Shown here one piece after another: positions 1 through 8,553 of a stretch of 64,000 nucleotides of DNA; the stretch's first letter is position 1, and every line of letters begins with the position of its first letter. The position numbers and the translations under genes were made by a program. The stretch covers positions 62,001 to 126,000 of the forward strand of contig NZ_JAERSF010000006.1 in assembly GCF_016735615.1 (NCBI RefSeq), written 5' to 3'. A model generated the notes under the pieces. It had not been told where the DNA came from and did not search any database. It saw only the letters and a program-made list of their open reading frames with translations. Source of the stretch: Flavobacterium tagetis (GTDB lineage Bacteria; Bacteroidota; Bacteroidia; Flavobacteriales; Flavobacteriaceae).

Positions 1-1620
1 GCTAGCTGTCACGGAGCAGGAATTGGCGGATCTGTCGATTTAAAACGCAATCAGTTTAGCGAGAAAAATACAGGTTGGAACGGCAGTTTAAATTCTGGTT
101 TTGAAAGTAATAATCTGCAAAAGATTATTGGTGCTTCTTTAGGCTATAACAATTCTCGTTTTTATACCCATATCGATTTTATGCATCGAGATGCCGATAA
201 TTATAAAGCAGGCGGCAATAAAGAAGTTGCTTTTTCTCAATTTACCAAATACAACATTTCTGCCAGTACAGGTTATTTTATAAACAAACAGAATCTTTTA
301 GAAGCTTCTGCAATTTATGACAAAGCTACTAATGTTGGCTACCCTGCTCTTCCTATGGATGTATCTTTAGCGGAAGCGAAAATTGTATCATTAAGTTATA
401 AATACTTACTTAAATCGAGCTTCGTAACAAATTGGGAAACAAAAGGATATTTTAATTCCATCACCCATAAAATGGACGACACCAAAAGACCAAGCGTTCC
501 TATACATATGGATATGCCAGGTTGGTCTGATACGTATGGATATTATTCCAAAATTAAAGGAAAAATTAAAAAGCATAGTTTTCTAGCTGATTTGAACGGA
601 TTTTACAATAAGTCAATTGCCGAAATGACAATGTATCCTTCTGATCCAAATGAAAATTTGATGTTTATGTATACTTGGCCAGATGTTAGAACTTTGTACA
701 ACGGATTGTCTTTAGAAGATAATATCAAAATTTCTGAAATTGAAAATATTCGAATTGGCGTTAATCTCGGATTTCAAAATAATACCATAGCAAATGATTT
801 TGGATTAGCAAGTCTTCGCATTTTTTATCCTGATATGGATGCTTCAAAAAACCGCTTCCTGAAAAGTTTTGCAGCAAATTATGCCCAAAATAGGAAGCAA
901 TTTGAGTTCGGATTTGGTTTGGCTTACGCCGAAAGAGCCCCGTCGGTTTCTGAAGGCTATGGTTTTTACTTGTATAACAGCAGTGATTTTTACGATTATA
1001 TTGGAAACCCCAATCTAAAAAATGAAAATGCCATTGAAGGAAACTTTTCTGTTGGATATAAAACATCACAATTAACCGCAAAAATTTCAGGCTCTTACTT
1101 CTACTTTTCAAATTATATAATAGGTAAAATTGATCCAAATACGCTTCCTATGACTATTGGTGCTTCCGGAGTAAAAAGATATGAGGCCATTGACAATGCC
1201 AAAATATTCAATACCGATTTTAATCTGACTTACGATTTTCTTGAAAATTGGCAATTCAAATCTCAGCTTACTTATAGTTCGGGAAAAGATAATGAAGGAA
1301 ATAATTTGCCATTTATAAGTCCGATAAAATACAGCGCTGGAATCGATTTTAAGAAAGAAAAATTTAATGCAGGAATTAACGCTTTAGGAAATCTAACTCA
1401 AAATGAATTTGCAAAAACGTACGGACAAACCAAAACTTCAGATTATCTCATTTTTGGACTTAATGCAGGCTATGCTTTCAATTGGAATCAAAACATTTTA
1501 AAATTTCAAACCGGTGTCGAGAATATTTTTGATAAATATTACACCACTTATGCCGACTGGAACAAAATTCCGAGAATGGGCCGAAATGTCTTTGTAAATC
1601 TCACTTTTACTTTCAATTAA
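1..1620 (+). CDS. TonB-dependent receptor, 3' part (5' end outside window)
   Basis: The frame is open from base 1, so about 60 residues precede the first in-frame ATG at 181 and the N-terminal signal and most of the plug lie outside the window. The first residues (AGIGGSVDLK) match the end of a TonB plug domain. The rest is a beta-barrel rich in alternating aromatic and polar residues, ending in a typical terminal strand (FVNLTFTFN). The VGYPALPMD and HMDMPGW segments resemble receptors often linked to copper or another metal, and a CopD-like gene lies in the operon downstream, but the substrate is a low-confidence guess. It is followed by 165 bp of A+T-rich DNA holding the promoter of the nadA operon. 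Confidence 0.85.
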   Translation, partial: ASCHGAGIGGSVDLKRNQFSEKNTGWNGSLNSGFESNNLQKIIGASLGYNNSRFYTHIDFMHRDADNYKAGGNKEVAFSQFTKYNISASTGYFINKQNLLEASAIYDKATNVGYPALPMDVSLAEAKIVSLSYKYLLKSSFVTNWETKGYFNSITHKMDDTKRPSVPIHMDMPGWSDTYGYYSKIKGKIKKHSFLADLNGFYNKSIAEMTMYPSDPNENLMFMYTWPDVRTLYNGLSLEDNIKISEIENIRIGVNLGFQNNTIANDFGLASLRIFYPDMDASKNRFLKSFAANYAQNRKQFEFGFGLAYAERAPSVSEGYGFYLYNSSDFYDYIGNPNLKNENAIEGNFSVGYKTSQLTAKISGSYFYFSNYIIGKIDPNTLPMTIGASGVKRYEAIDNAKIFNTDFNLTYDFLENWQFKSQLTYSSGKDNEGNNLPFISPIKYSAGIDFKKEKFNAGINALGNLTQNEFAKTYGQTKTSDYLIFGLNAGYAFNWNQNILKFQTGVENIFDKYYTTYADWNKIPRMGRNVFVNLTFTFN

Positions 1621-1665
1621 GATTCAATTATTAAGGTTAACATATACAAACAAATATAAAACAGT

Positions 1666-1679
1666 ATGATTAGAATCAT
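1666..1679. promoter_or_regulatory. FNR/CRP-type palindrome upstream of the nadA-nrdG operon
   Basis: ATGATTAGAATCAT is a perfect dyad (ATGATT, AG, AATCAT). It matches the half-site layout TGAT-N4-ATCA used by FNR-family regulators. Its centre is about 40 bp upstream of the transcription start predicted from the -7-like element at 1702, the usual position for a class II activator site. The binding protein is inferred, not shown; the Crp/Fnr-type gene at 31720 is not obviously its partner. Confidence 0.55.
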
Positions 1680-1701
1680 GTTTTGAAAAAAATGATGATA
1701 A

Positions 1702-1709
1702 TATATTTA
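1702..1709 (+). promoter_or_regulatory. Candidate -7 element of the nadA operon
   Basis: TATATTTA matches the Bacteroidota -7 consensus TAnnTTTG at seven of eight positions. It lies 23 bp downstream of the FNR-type dyad and about 100 bp before nadA. No good -33 TTG was seen at the right spacing, which fits an activator-dependent promoter. Confidence 0.4.
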
Positions 1710-1812
1710 CCCTATTAAAATTATGTATTAAAACATACTTTTTATACAATCTTAAAAAATAAACATCTATCACCTTTATAGGTTAGTGAAGCCAAAGATT
1801 CAAAAAAATAAT

Positions 1813-2745
1813 ATGAACAAGAACTTTTTAGTACAGGAAATAATCCGATTGAAAAAGGAAAAAAATGCCGTTATCCTAGCTCATTATTATCAAGATGAGG
1901 AGATTCAGGAAATAGCAGATTTTATTGGAGACAGTCTTGAATTGGCAAAAAAAGCTCAAAATACAAATGCTGATATTATCGTTTTTGCAGGAGTCCATTT
2001 TATGGCAGAAACAGCAAAAATTTTAAATCCAAATAAAAAAGTGGTATTGCCCGATTGGAACGCTGGCTGTTCGCTTGCTGATGGCTGTCCACCTGAAGAT
2101 TTCAAATTATTCAAAGAACAGCATCCCGATCATATTGTGGTTACTTACATCAACTGTTCTGCACAAATAAAAGCCATGAGCGATTTAGTCTGCACATCGG
2201 CAAATGCCAAAAAGATAATCGAATCTATTCCGGCAGAACAAAAAATCATATTTGCTCCTGATGAAAATTTAGGCAAATATCTACAGAAAGAAACCAAACG
2301 CGAACTGGTCTTATGGAAAGGCTCTTGTGTTGTACATGAAGCCTTTTCATTAGACAAACTAATTGAAATATATAACAAAAACCCGACTGCAAAAATTGCA
2401 GCACACCCTGAATCTGAAGACCATATTTTAAAAGCAGCACATTACATTGGCTCGACTTCAGGAATTATTAATTTCATTAAAACGGATCCTGCTGCCGTTT
2501 TCATTGTGGCCACAGAAGCCGGTATCCTGCATGAGCTTACGAAAGCTGTACCTGATAAAACGCTGATTCCGGCTCCTACCACAGAAGACAACAGCTGTGC
2601 CTGCAGTGAATGTGCCTATATGAAAATGAATACACTCGAAAAACTGTATTCGTGTCTTAAAAATGAAAGACCTGAAATGCTGGTTGCTGAAGAACTGAGA
2701 ACAGAAGCATTAAAACCTATAAAAAAAATGCTTGAACTCTCTTAA
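1813..2745 (+). CDS. nadA: Quinolinate synthase NadA
   Basis: NadA condenses iminoaspartate with dihydroxyacetone phosphate to give quinolinate, the second step of de novo NAD synthesis, and carries an oxygen-sensitive [4Fe-4S] cluster. The N-terminal region contains ILAHYYQ, typical of the family, and the sequence has Cys residues in CSLADGCPP and GSCVVHE and a C-terminal CACSECAYMKMNTLEKLY block; these supply the cluster ligands. About 310 residues is normal length. I chose ATG 1813 over an in-frame GTG at 1786 because family similarity begins there. It is the first gene of the operon that runs on into nadB, ric, nrdD and nrdG. Confidence 0.95.
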   Translation: MNKNFLVQEIIRLKKEKNAVILAHYYQDEEIQEIADFIGDSLELAKKAQNTNADIIVFAGVHFMAETAKILNPNKKVVLPDWNAGCSLADGCPPEDFKLFKEQHPDHIVVTYINCSAQIKAMSDLVCTSANAKKIIESIPAEQKIIFAPDENLGKYLQKETKRELVLWKGSCVVHEAFSLDKLIEIYNKNPTAKIAAHPESEDHILKAAHYIGSTSGIINFIKTDPAAVFIVATEAGILHELTKAVPDKTLIPAPTTEDNSCACSECAYMKMNTLEKLYSCLKNERPEMLVAEELRTEALKPIKKMLELS

Positions 2746-2773
2746 AAACAAAATAACTCTAAATCAAAATAAC

Positions 2774-4288
2774 ATGCTTAAAACAGATATACTTATCATC
2801 GGTTCTGGTATTTCGGGATTATTTTTTGCCATGAAAACGGCAAAAAAACGTCCAGACCTATCAATTGTTATAATGACGAAAGAAACAGCCAAAAATACCA
2901 ATACAAGACTCGCACAAGGCGGTATTGCGGTAGTAACAGATCTTATAAAAGACAGCTTTAGTAAACATATACATGATACGCTTCGTTCTGGAGGCGGCCT
3001 ATGTGATAAAGAAGTGGTTAATATGGTGATTAAACAAGCTCCGGAAAGACTTCAGGAATTAATTGAAATAGGAGCTTCTTTTGATAAAAATGAAAAAGGC
3101 CAATGGGATTTAGGTCTAGAAGGCGGACATTCACAACATAGAATATTACATCATAAAGATAGCTCCGGACAGGAAATCGAGCAGAAATTGCTCAAAATGA
3201 TCAAGAAAATGCCCAATATTGAACTCTTAGAAAATCATATGGTCATTGACTTAAATACCGAAACAAAAAAAGCTAAAACAACTTGTACCGGAGCATTTTT
3301 CTTTGAAAAAAAACACAACCGTATTAAATATATTAGAGCTAGAACCATCGTTTTAAGTACAGGCGGATGCGGACAGCTTTTTGAAAATACAACAAATCCG
3401 AAAATTGCAACAGGAGACGGATTGGCAATTGCAGCGCGAGCAGGCGCAGAAATTGTTGACATGCAGTATATTCAGTTTCATCCAACGGCTTTATATACAG
3501 GAAAAGAAAATCCGTTGTTTTTAATTTCAGAGGCTGTTAGAGGTTTTGGAGCCCATATTGTTAATGAAGAAGGAAAAAGATTTTTATTTAAATATGATAT
3601 CAGAGGCGAATTGTCTACACGAGATATGGTTTCTAATGCTATTAGTAAAGAGCTCCAATTAAGTGGAAAAAATCATGTTTATTTAGACTGCAGACATCTG
3701 GATCAGAAAGCTTTTGCAAATCAATTTCCAGTCATCACAGCACATTGCAACGAATTAGGAATCTATCCAGAAAAAGATTTAATTCCTGTTGTACCTGCAG
3801 CACATTATCAATGTGGTGGAATTAAAGTGGATCAAAATGGTGTTACTTCTATTAAAAATCTCTACGCTATTGGGGAATGTGCTAGAACAGGTCTTCATGG
3901 TAAAAACCGTTTGGCATCAAACTCACTTCTTGAGGCTATAGTATTTGCGCATCAAGCTTCAGAAAATGTAGATAGAACTATTGCTGAATTTATTTTTTCA
4001 TCCCAAATACTAATTCCGAAGTTTCCGAAAGCTCATAATGTAGATGATTATCTCGCTTTTGAAATACTTAAAAAAGAATTACAAAAACTGGTTACCGCAT
4101 ATTACACAAGTGAAGAACGCGATGCAGAGTTAGCTTTTGAAAAAATAAAAGAGCTTCATAATTATGCCGTTTCACTTACAGAAACGCACGAAATTACGAT
4201 TCCGTTTATAGAATTTTCAAATATGATTGCGGCTTCTTTGTTGATCATTAAACAATGTAAAACTGCGGCAGATCAAAAAATATGCTGA
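2774..4288 (+). CDS. nadB: L-aspartate oxidase NadB
   Basis: NadB is an FAD enzyme that oxidises L-aspartate to iminoaspartate, the substrate of NadA, using oxygen or fumarate as acceptor. The N-terminus holds the dinucleotide-binding motif GSGISG. The signature GLHGKNRLASNSLLE lies about three quarters of the way through, followed by the helical C-terminal domain. At 504 residues it is of normal size. I preferred ATG 2774, 28 bp after nadA, over a TTG start at 2732 that would overlap nadA. Fumarate use makes NadB workable without oxygen, which fits an operon with an anaerobic ribonucleotide reductase. Confidence 0.95.
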   Translation: MLKTDILIIGSGISGLFFAMKTAKKRPDLSIVIMTKETAKNTNTRLAQGGIAVVTDLIKDSFSKHIHDTLRSGGGLCDKEVVNMVIKQAPERLQELIEIGASFDKNEKGQWDLGLEGGHSQHRILHHKDSSGQEIEQKLLKMIKKMPNIELLENHMVIDLNTETKKAKTTCTGAFFFEKKHNRIKYIRARTIVLSTGGCGQLFENTTNPKIATGDGLAIAARAGAEIVDMQYIQFHPTALYTGKENPLFLISEAVRGFGAHIVNEEGKRFLFKYDIRGELSTRDMVSNAISKELQLSGKNHVYLDCRHLDQKAFANQFPVITAHCNELGIYPEKDLIPVVPAAHYQCGGIKVDQNGVTSIKNLYAIGECARTGLHGKNRLASNSLLEAIVFAHQASENVDRTIAEFIFSSQILIPKFPKAHNVDDYLAFEILKKELQKLVTAYYTSEERDAELAFEKIKELHNYAVSLTETHEITIPFIEFSNMIAASLLIIKQCKTAADQKIC

Positions 4289-4318
4289 AACCAAAATTAA
4301 TCTATACCCCCAACCATT

Positions 4319-5050
4319 ATGAAACTAACATGCAAAACAACCATTGGTGAAATTGTCGCAGATGATTTCAAAACAGCAGCCATTTTTACAAAATTCCATA
4401 TTGATTTTTGTTGCAAAGGATATCGAACTATCGAAGAAGTCTGCAAAAAAAGAGATATAGAAGAAAGTGTTCTTATAGAACACATTGAAAAAGCAAGAAG
4501 CAGTTCTGCTAATCAGTCTTTTGATTATAAAAACTGGACGGCAGATATGATTGCAGACTATATAACCAAAACCCACCATAGATATGTAGAAGAAAAGTCT
4601 CCTGTCATTTTGGAGTATTTAAATAAATTATGCGGTGTTCACGGTGCGATTCATCCAGAGCTTCATGAAATTCATACTATTTTTTCAAAAACGTATTTGG
4701 ATCTCACAGCTCATATGAAAAGAGAAGAGTTGGTTGTTTTTCCTTTTATTAAAAAAATGAAAGCCGCACACAGTAAAGGTACAGAACTGGAAACACCGCC
4801 TTTTTTATCTATTGAAACGCCAATTGCAACTTTAAAAGACGATCATATTACAGAAGGTCAACGTTTTAGAAGAATTGCTGCTTTAACCAATAATTATACA
4901 CCTCCTGTTGACTCGTGCAATACTTATAAAGTAGCATTTCTCATGTTAGAAGAATTTGATAAAGATTTAAAAAAACATATTCATCTGGAAAACAATATCC
5001 TGTTTCCAAAAGCAATTGAGCTTGAAAAAACATTTGAAAAAGTGTCTTAA
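4319..5050 (+). CDS. ric: Iron-sulfur cluster repair di-iron protein (Ric/ScdA/YtfE)
   Basis: Family members repair Fe-S clusters damaged by nitric oxide or peroxide in the cytoplasm. The N-terminal DUF542/ScdA_N domain shows the diagnostic DFCCKGYRTIEE. The rest is a hemerythrin-like four-helix domain with His/Glu ligand segments (KTHHRY, HGAIHPELHEI, HMKREELVVFPF, HIHLENNILFPKA). Its 243 residues are close to the usual 220-250. It lies 30 bp after nadB and 14 bp before nrdD, so it is probably cotranscribed. Both NadA and the NrdG activase depend on Fe-S clusters, which makes it a sensible partner. Confidence 0.93.
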   Translation: MKLTCKTTIGEIVADDFKTAAIFTKFHIDFCCKGYRTIEEVCKKRDIEESVLIEHIEKARSSSANQSFDYKNWTADMIADYITKTHHRYVEEKSPVILEYLNKLCGVHGAIHPELHEIHTIFSKTYLDLTAHMKREELVVFPFIKKMKAAHSKGTELETPPFLSIETPIATLKDDHITEGQRFRRIAALTNNYTPPVDSCNTYKVAFLMLEEFDKDLKKHIHLENNILFPKAIELEKTFEKVS

Positions 5051-5064
5051 ATAAAAACAAAACC

Positions 5065-7188
5065 ATGGAAAAATATGTAATCAAACGCAACGGAGATTAT
5101 AAGCCTTTTGAAGCTTATAAAATTCAGGATGCCATTCAAAAAGCCTTTCAGAGCGTCAGTCAGCCAGTAGACAAGAGAATTTTCAAAACTGTTCTTTCTG
5201 GTCTTGAGGCAAAATACTCGTGGCCTGTAGAAGAAATTCAGGACATTATAGAAAGAGTGCTTTTTGAAAACGGATATTTCCAAACCATGCGTTCGTTTAT
5301 AATTTATCGTCATACGAGAAAATTACAGCGAGAACATATTAACGGTTTAAACGATGACACCACTTATATAGACAGTACACAAACTGTTGAAGAATACATC
5401 AACCAATCAGATTGGCGAATTAATGCTAATGCAAATATTTCGTATTCAAACGCGGGACTAGTCAGCAATACCACAGGAAAAGTTATTGCCAATTATTGGC
5501 TGGATAAAATATATAATAAAGAAGAAGGTTCTGCTCACAGGAATGGCGACATACACATCCATGATCTGGATTGTCTTACCGGATACTGCGCTGGTTGGAG
5601 CTTGCGTGTGCTGTTAAATGAAGGTTTTAACGGCGTGCGTGGCCGTGTCGAGAGCAGACCTCCTTCTCATTTTAGAGAAGCATTGGGCCAAATGGCTAAT
5701 TTCTTAGGAATTTTGCAAAGCGAATGGGCAGGTGCTCAAGCTTTTAGTTCTTTTGATACTTATTTAGCACCTTATGTTTTTAAAGATCAGCTTTCTTATG
5801 AAGAAGTCTTAAAAGGAATTAGAAGTTTCGTTTACAATCTAAATGTGCCTGCACGTTGGGGACAATCGCCTTTTACGAACATTACTTTGGATTGGAATGT
5901 TCCAGAAGATTTAAAAGAACAGATTCCGACTAGAAATGACGAACATTTATTTTTAAAAATTCAAGATCAAAATCTAATTGAAGAAGCTAAAAACAGAGGC
6001 GTTTCTAAATTGATAGATTTGAAATATGCTGATTTTCAAAAAGAAATGAATCTTATCAATAAAGCGTATTATACCATTATGACTGAAGGCGATGCCAACG
6101 GTCAACCTTTTACATTCCCTATTCCGACAGTAAATATTACCGAAGATTTTGATTGGAATGGCGAAAATGTAGATTTGCTTTTTGAAAATACGGCGAAAAT
6201 TGGTTCGTCTTATTTCCAGAATTTTATTGGAAGCCAATATCTATTGGATGATAACGGGAATCGAATCGAAAATCCAGATGCTTATAAACCAAATGCGGTA
6301 CGCAGTATGTGCTGCCGTTTACAGCTAGATTTAAGAGAATTGCTAAAACGCGGAAATGGTCTTTTTGGAAGTGCCGAAATGACGGGAAGTATTGGCGTGG
6401 TAACCATCAACATGGCTCGTCTTGGATATTTGCATAAAGGAAACATAATTAGTTTGTTCGAACATTTGGATGAATTGCTTCAAATTGCAAAATCGACTTT
6501 AGAGAAAAAAAGGATTTTTATACAGCAGATGTACGACCGCGGGCTTTATCCGTATACACAGCGTTATTTGAAACATTTTAGAAATCACTTTTCTACCATT
6601 GGCGTAAACGGAATGAATGAAATGGTTGTGAATTTTTCTGAAGGAAAACAAAATATAACCGACACTTCAGGAATACATTTCGCGACAGAAATTCTAGATC
6701 ATATTCGACTGCGAATGAAAGAATTTCAAGAAGAAACAGGAAACCTTTATAATCTAGAAGCAACTCCAGCAGAAGGAACAACGTATCGTTTTGCAAAAGA
6801 AGACAAAAAACGTTTTCCAGAAATTCTGCAAGCGGGACAAAATGAAAACATATACTATACTAATAGTTCACAAATTCCAGTCGATCATACCGATGATCCT
6901 TTTGAAGCCTTATTGCTTCAAGATGAATTGCAATGCAAATACACTGGCGGTACAGTTTTGCATCTTTATATGAGAGAAAAAATTAGCAGTCCAGAAGCCT
7001 GTAAAAACTTCGTAAAAAAAGTTTTAACCAACTTTAAACTGCCTTATATAACCGTAACACCAATTTTCAGCATTTGCCCTATCCACGGCTACTTAAACGG
7101 AGAACATGAATATTGCCCAAAATGCGACGAAATTTTACTCAATAAAAACAATCAAAAACACTTGGCTTATGAAAACGAAAACGCTTAA
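5065..7188 (+). CDS. nrdD: Anaerobic ribonucleoside-triphosphate reductase NrdD, main part (frame ends before the glycyl-radical site)
   Basis: Class III reductases make deoxynucleotides without oxygen, using a glycyl radical installed by NrdG. The first 90 or so residues form an ATP-cone allosteric domain (VIKRNGDYKPFEAYKI). The central barrel includes MCCRLQLDLREL with Cys416 and Cys417. The zinc-type tail CPIHGYL...CPKCDE is near the end. The frame stops at TAA 7186-7188 after 707 residues without the essential Gly. That motif, RVMGYHRP, is present downstream in the +2 frame (see the entry at 7169). Either the gene is frameshifted here, or the protein is made by recoding or in two pieces, or one base is an assembly error. 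Confidence 0.9.
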   Translation: MEKYVIKRNGDYKPFEAYKIQDAIQKAFQSVSQPVDKRIFKTVLSGLEAKYSWPVEEIQDIIERVLFENGYFQTMRSFIIYRHTRKLQREHINGLNDDTTYIDSTQTVEEYINQSDWRINANANISYSNAGLVSNTTGKVIANYWLDKIYNKEEGSAHRNGDIHIHDLDCLTGYCAGWSLRVLLNEGFNGVRGRVESRPPSHFREALGQMANFLGILQSEWAGAQAFSSFDTYLAPYVFKDQLSYEEVLKGIRSFVYNLNVPARWGQSPFTNITLDWNVPEDLKEQIPTRNDEHLFLKIQDQNLIEEAKNRGVSKLIDLKYADFQKEMNLINKAYYTIMTEGDANGQPFTFPIPTVNITEDFDWNGENVDLLFENTAKIGSSYFQNFIGSQYLLDDNGNRIENPDAYKPNAVRSMCCRLQLDLRELLKRGNGLFGSAEMTGSIGVVTINMARLGYLHKGNIISLFEHLDELLQIAKSTLEKKRIFIQQMYDRGLYPYTQRYLKHFRNHFSTIGVNGMNEMVVNFSEGKQNITDTSGIHFATEILDHIRLRMKEFQEETGNLYNLEATPAEGTTYRFAKEDKKRFPEILQAGQNENIYYTNSSQIPVDHTDDPFEALLLQDELQCKYTGGTVLHLYMREKISSPEACKNFVKKVLTNFKLPYITVTPIFSICPIHGYLNGEHEYCPKCDEILLNKNNQKHLAYENENA

Positions 7189-7336
7189 AATTCTAGAAGA
7201 AAAAAAATCCCAAAGAAGCAAATGTTTGGTTTATACACGTGTAATGGGGTATCACAGACCTGTAGAAAGTTTTAATATTGGAAAAAAAGGTGAACACCAA
7301 CAGCGTACACATTTCGAAGAAACCATCATCTATTAA
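7169..7336 (+). pseudogene. nrdD: Out-of-frame C-terminal glycyl-radical segment of NrdD
   Basis: This reading frame, +1 relative to nrdD, encodes KCLVYTRVMGYHRPVESF followed by a GKKGE...R tail. That is the canonical glycyl-radical loop and C-terminus of bacterial class III reductases; the radical Gly codon would be GGG 7247-7249. It has an in-frame ATG at 7169, which overlaps the nrdD stop, so a separately started 55-residue subunit is possible, but no ribosome-binding sequence is evident. The net change needed is one extra base (or two lost) between about 7124 and 7186. Two A5 runs and two A4 runs lie in that interval. Its 3' end overlaps the start of nrdG. Confidence 0.8.
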
Positions 7337-8006
7337 AGGAATATTTAGCCTCACGCCTTTTACTTTATTAGATTATCCGCATAAAACGGCCTGCATTGTG
7401 TGGTTTGCAGGCTGTAACATGCGGTGCTTATACTGCTACAATCCAGATATTGTTTTAGGAAAAGGAAAAATAGATTTTGATGCTGTTCTTTCGTTCCTTA
7501 AAACCCGAAAAGGATTACTAGACGGAGTAGTTTTAAGCGGTGGCGAATGCACTTTACACAAAAAAATAATTGATTTTATAAAAGAAATCAAAACGATGGA
7601 ATTTGCGGTGAAAATAGATACCAACGGTTCCAACCCAAAAATATTGAATAGCCTGATTCATCATCAATTAATTGATTATGTCGCGTTAGATTATAAAAGT
7701 CTTCCTCATACCTTTAAAAAACTAACGCAATCAGGCTTATTTTCAGAATTTGAAGAAAGTCTTTCTATTTTAATTCGGTCGAATATTTCATTTGAAGTTC
7801 GTACTACTTTTCATTCTTCTTTAATCAAAGAATCTGATTTTACAAAAATGATTGAATATCTTGAAAATCAAAATTTTGAAGGAAATTATTATGTACAGCA
7901 TTTTATGAATAATGTGCCAACACTTTCAAAACTAGATCATTCAAATAAAGAAATACAACTTAAAAACTTTTCCACTCCAAAAATAAAAGTTATTTTTAGA
8001 GATTGA
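7290..8006 (+). CDS. nrdG: Anaerobic ribonucleotide reductase activating protein NrdG
   Basis: A radical-SAM enzyme that generates the glycyl radical on NrdD. The cluster motif CNMRCLYC (CxxxCxxC; Cys42, Cys46 and Cys49 from the chosen start) follows the phrase FTLLDYPHKTACIVWFAG, typical of the family. GVVLSGGECT is the SAM-binding glycine motif and KIDTNGSNP follows. The likely start is GTG 7290, preceded by an A/G-rich stretch; TTG 7278 is an alternative. Both starts lie inside the glycyl-radical coding segment, so nrdD and nrdG overlap. The gene is intact, which argues that the nrdDG system was functional recently or still is. Confidence 0.93.
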   Translation: MNTNSVHISKKPSSIKGIFSLTPFTLLDYPHKTACIVWFAGCNMRCLYCYNPDIVLGKGKIDFDAVLSFLKTRKGLLDGVVLSGGECTLHKKIIDFIKEIKTMEFAVKIDTNGSNPKILNSLIHHQLIDYVALDYKSLPHTFKKLTQSGLFSEFEESLSILIRSNISFEVRTTFHSSLIKESDFTKMIEYLENQNFEGNYYVQHFMNNVPTLSKLDHSNKEIQLKNFSTPKIKVIFRD

Positions 8007-8026
8007 CAACTCAAAATGAACACGTT

Positions 8027-8473
8027 ATGACTTCACATCATTTTGTATTAATACTTCATCTTTTAGCTGCTACAATCTGGGTTGGTGGTCATTTGCTTTT
8101 AGCTATTTGTTATCTTCCAACAGCATTGAAGAACAAAGACCCTAAGATTATTTTAAACTTTGAAAAAAAATACGAGAAACTCGGCATGTCTTCTCTCGCT
8201 TTACTCATTATAACCGGAATTTGGATGGCATATGATTTTGGTGTCACAGCAGAAACCTGGTTTCACTTTTCTAGCGGATTTGAAAAAGTAGTTTCCATAA
8301 AACTGATTTTGCTTTTCTGCACTTTCTTTTGTGCAGTTTGTGCACAATTTTTCATTATTCCAAAACTTAAACCAAATAATATCAATAAAATGACTGTTAT
8401 TATATTAACGGTTACTTCAATTGGTGTTGCAATGCTGGTTCTAGGATCGACACTGCGTTATGGTGGAATTTAA
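8027..8473 (+). CDS. CopD-like four-helix membrane protein
   Basis: About 148 residues with four hydrophobic segments and the opening LHLLAATIWVGGHLLLA. That HxxAAxxWxGGH pattern is typical of CopD-domain and related small membrane proteins thought to bind copper or heme. I chose ATG 8027 over a TTG at 8003 that overlaps nrdG. It is the last gene of the nadA operon, 20 bp after nrdG, and is followed by a strong terminator. A role in metal or heme handling under low oxygen is inferred from context only. Confidence 0.7.
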   Translation: MTSHHFVLILHLLAATIWVGGHLLLAICYLPTALKNKDPKIILNFEKKYEKLGMSSLALLIITGIWMAYDFGVTAETWFHFSSGFEKVVSIKLILLFCTFFCAVCAQFFIIPKLKPNNINKMTVIILTVTSIGVAMLVLGSTLRYGGI

Positions 8474-8500
8474 TTAACTCAACTAACTGATTTTTAATGC

Positions 8501-8534
8501 AAACGCAATCTCGATTTTTTTTGAGATTGCGTTT
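8501..8534. terminator. Bidirectional terminator between convergent genes
   Basis: AAACGCAATCTC (8501-8512) pairs perfectly with GAGATTGCGTTT (8523-8534) around a T-rich loop. It ends the nadA operon on the plus strand and the transporter gene at 8554 on the minus strand. Confidence 0.9.
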
Positions 8535-8553
8535 TAACTTTACAGCCTATTAA

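Noticed and set aside
1722..1737. TATGT-N6-ACATA dyad downstream of the nadA -7 element
   Set aside because: The arms are only 5 bases in A+T-rich DNA and lie downstream of the predicted transcript start; too weak to call.
7106..7168. Extension of the small glycyl-radical frame to ATG 7106
   Set aside because: This part overlaps conserved nrdD sequence in another frame; only the segment from about 7169 matches the family.
7183..7189. Programmed +1 frameshift at GCT TAA in nrdD
   Set aside because: GCT to CTT re-pairing is poor and no upstream stimulator was seen, so I report recoding only as one of several explanations.
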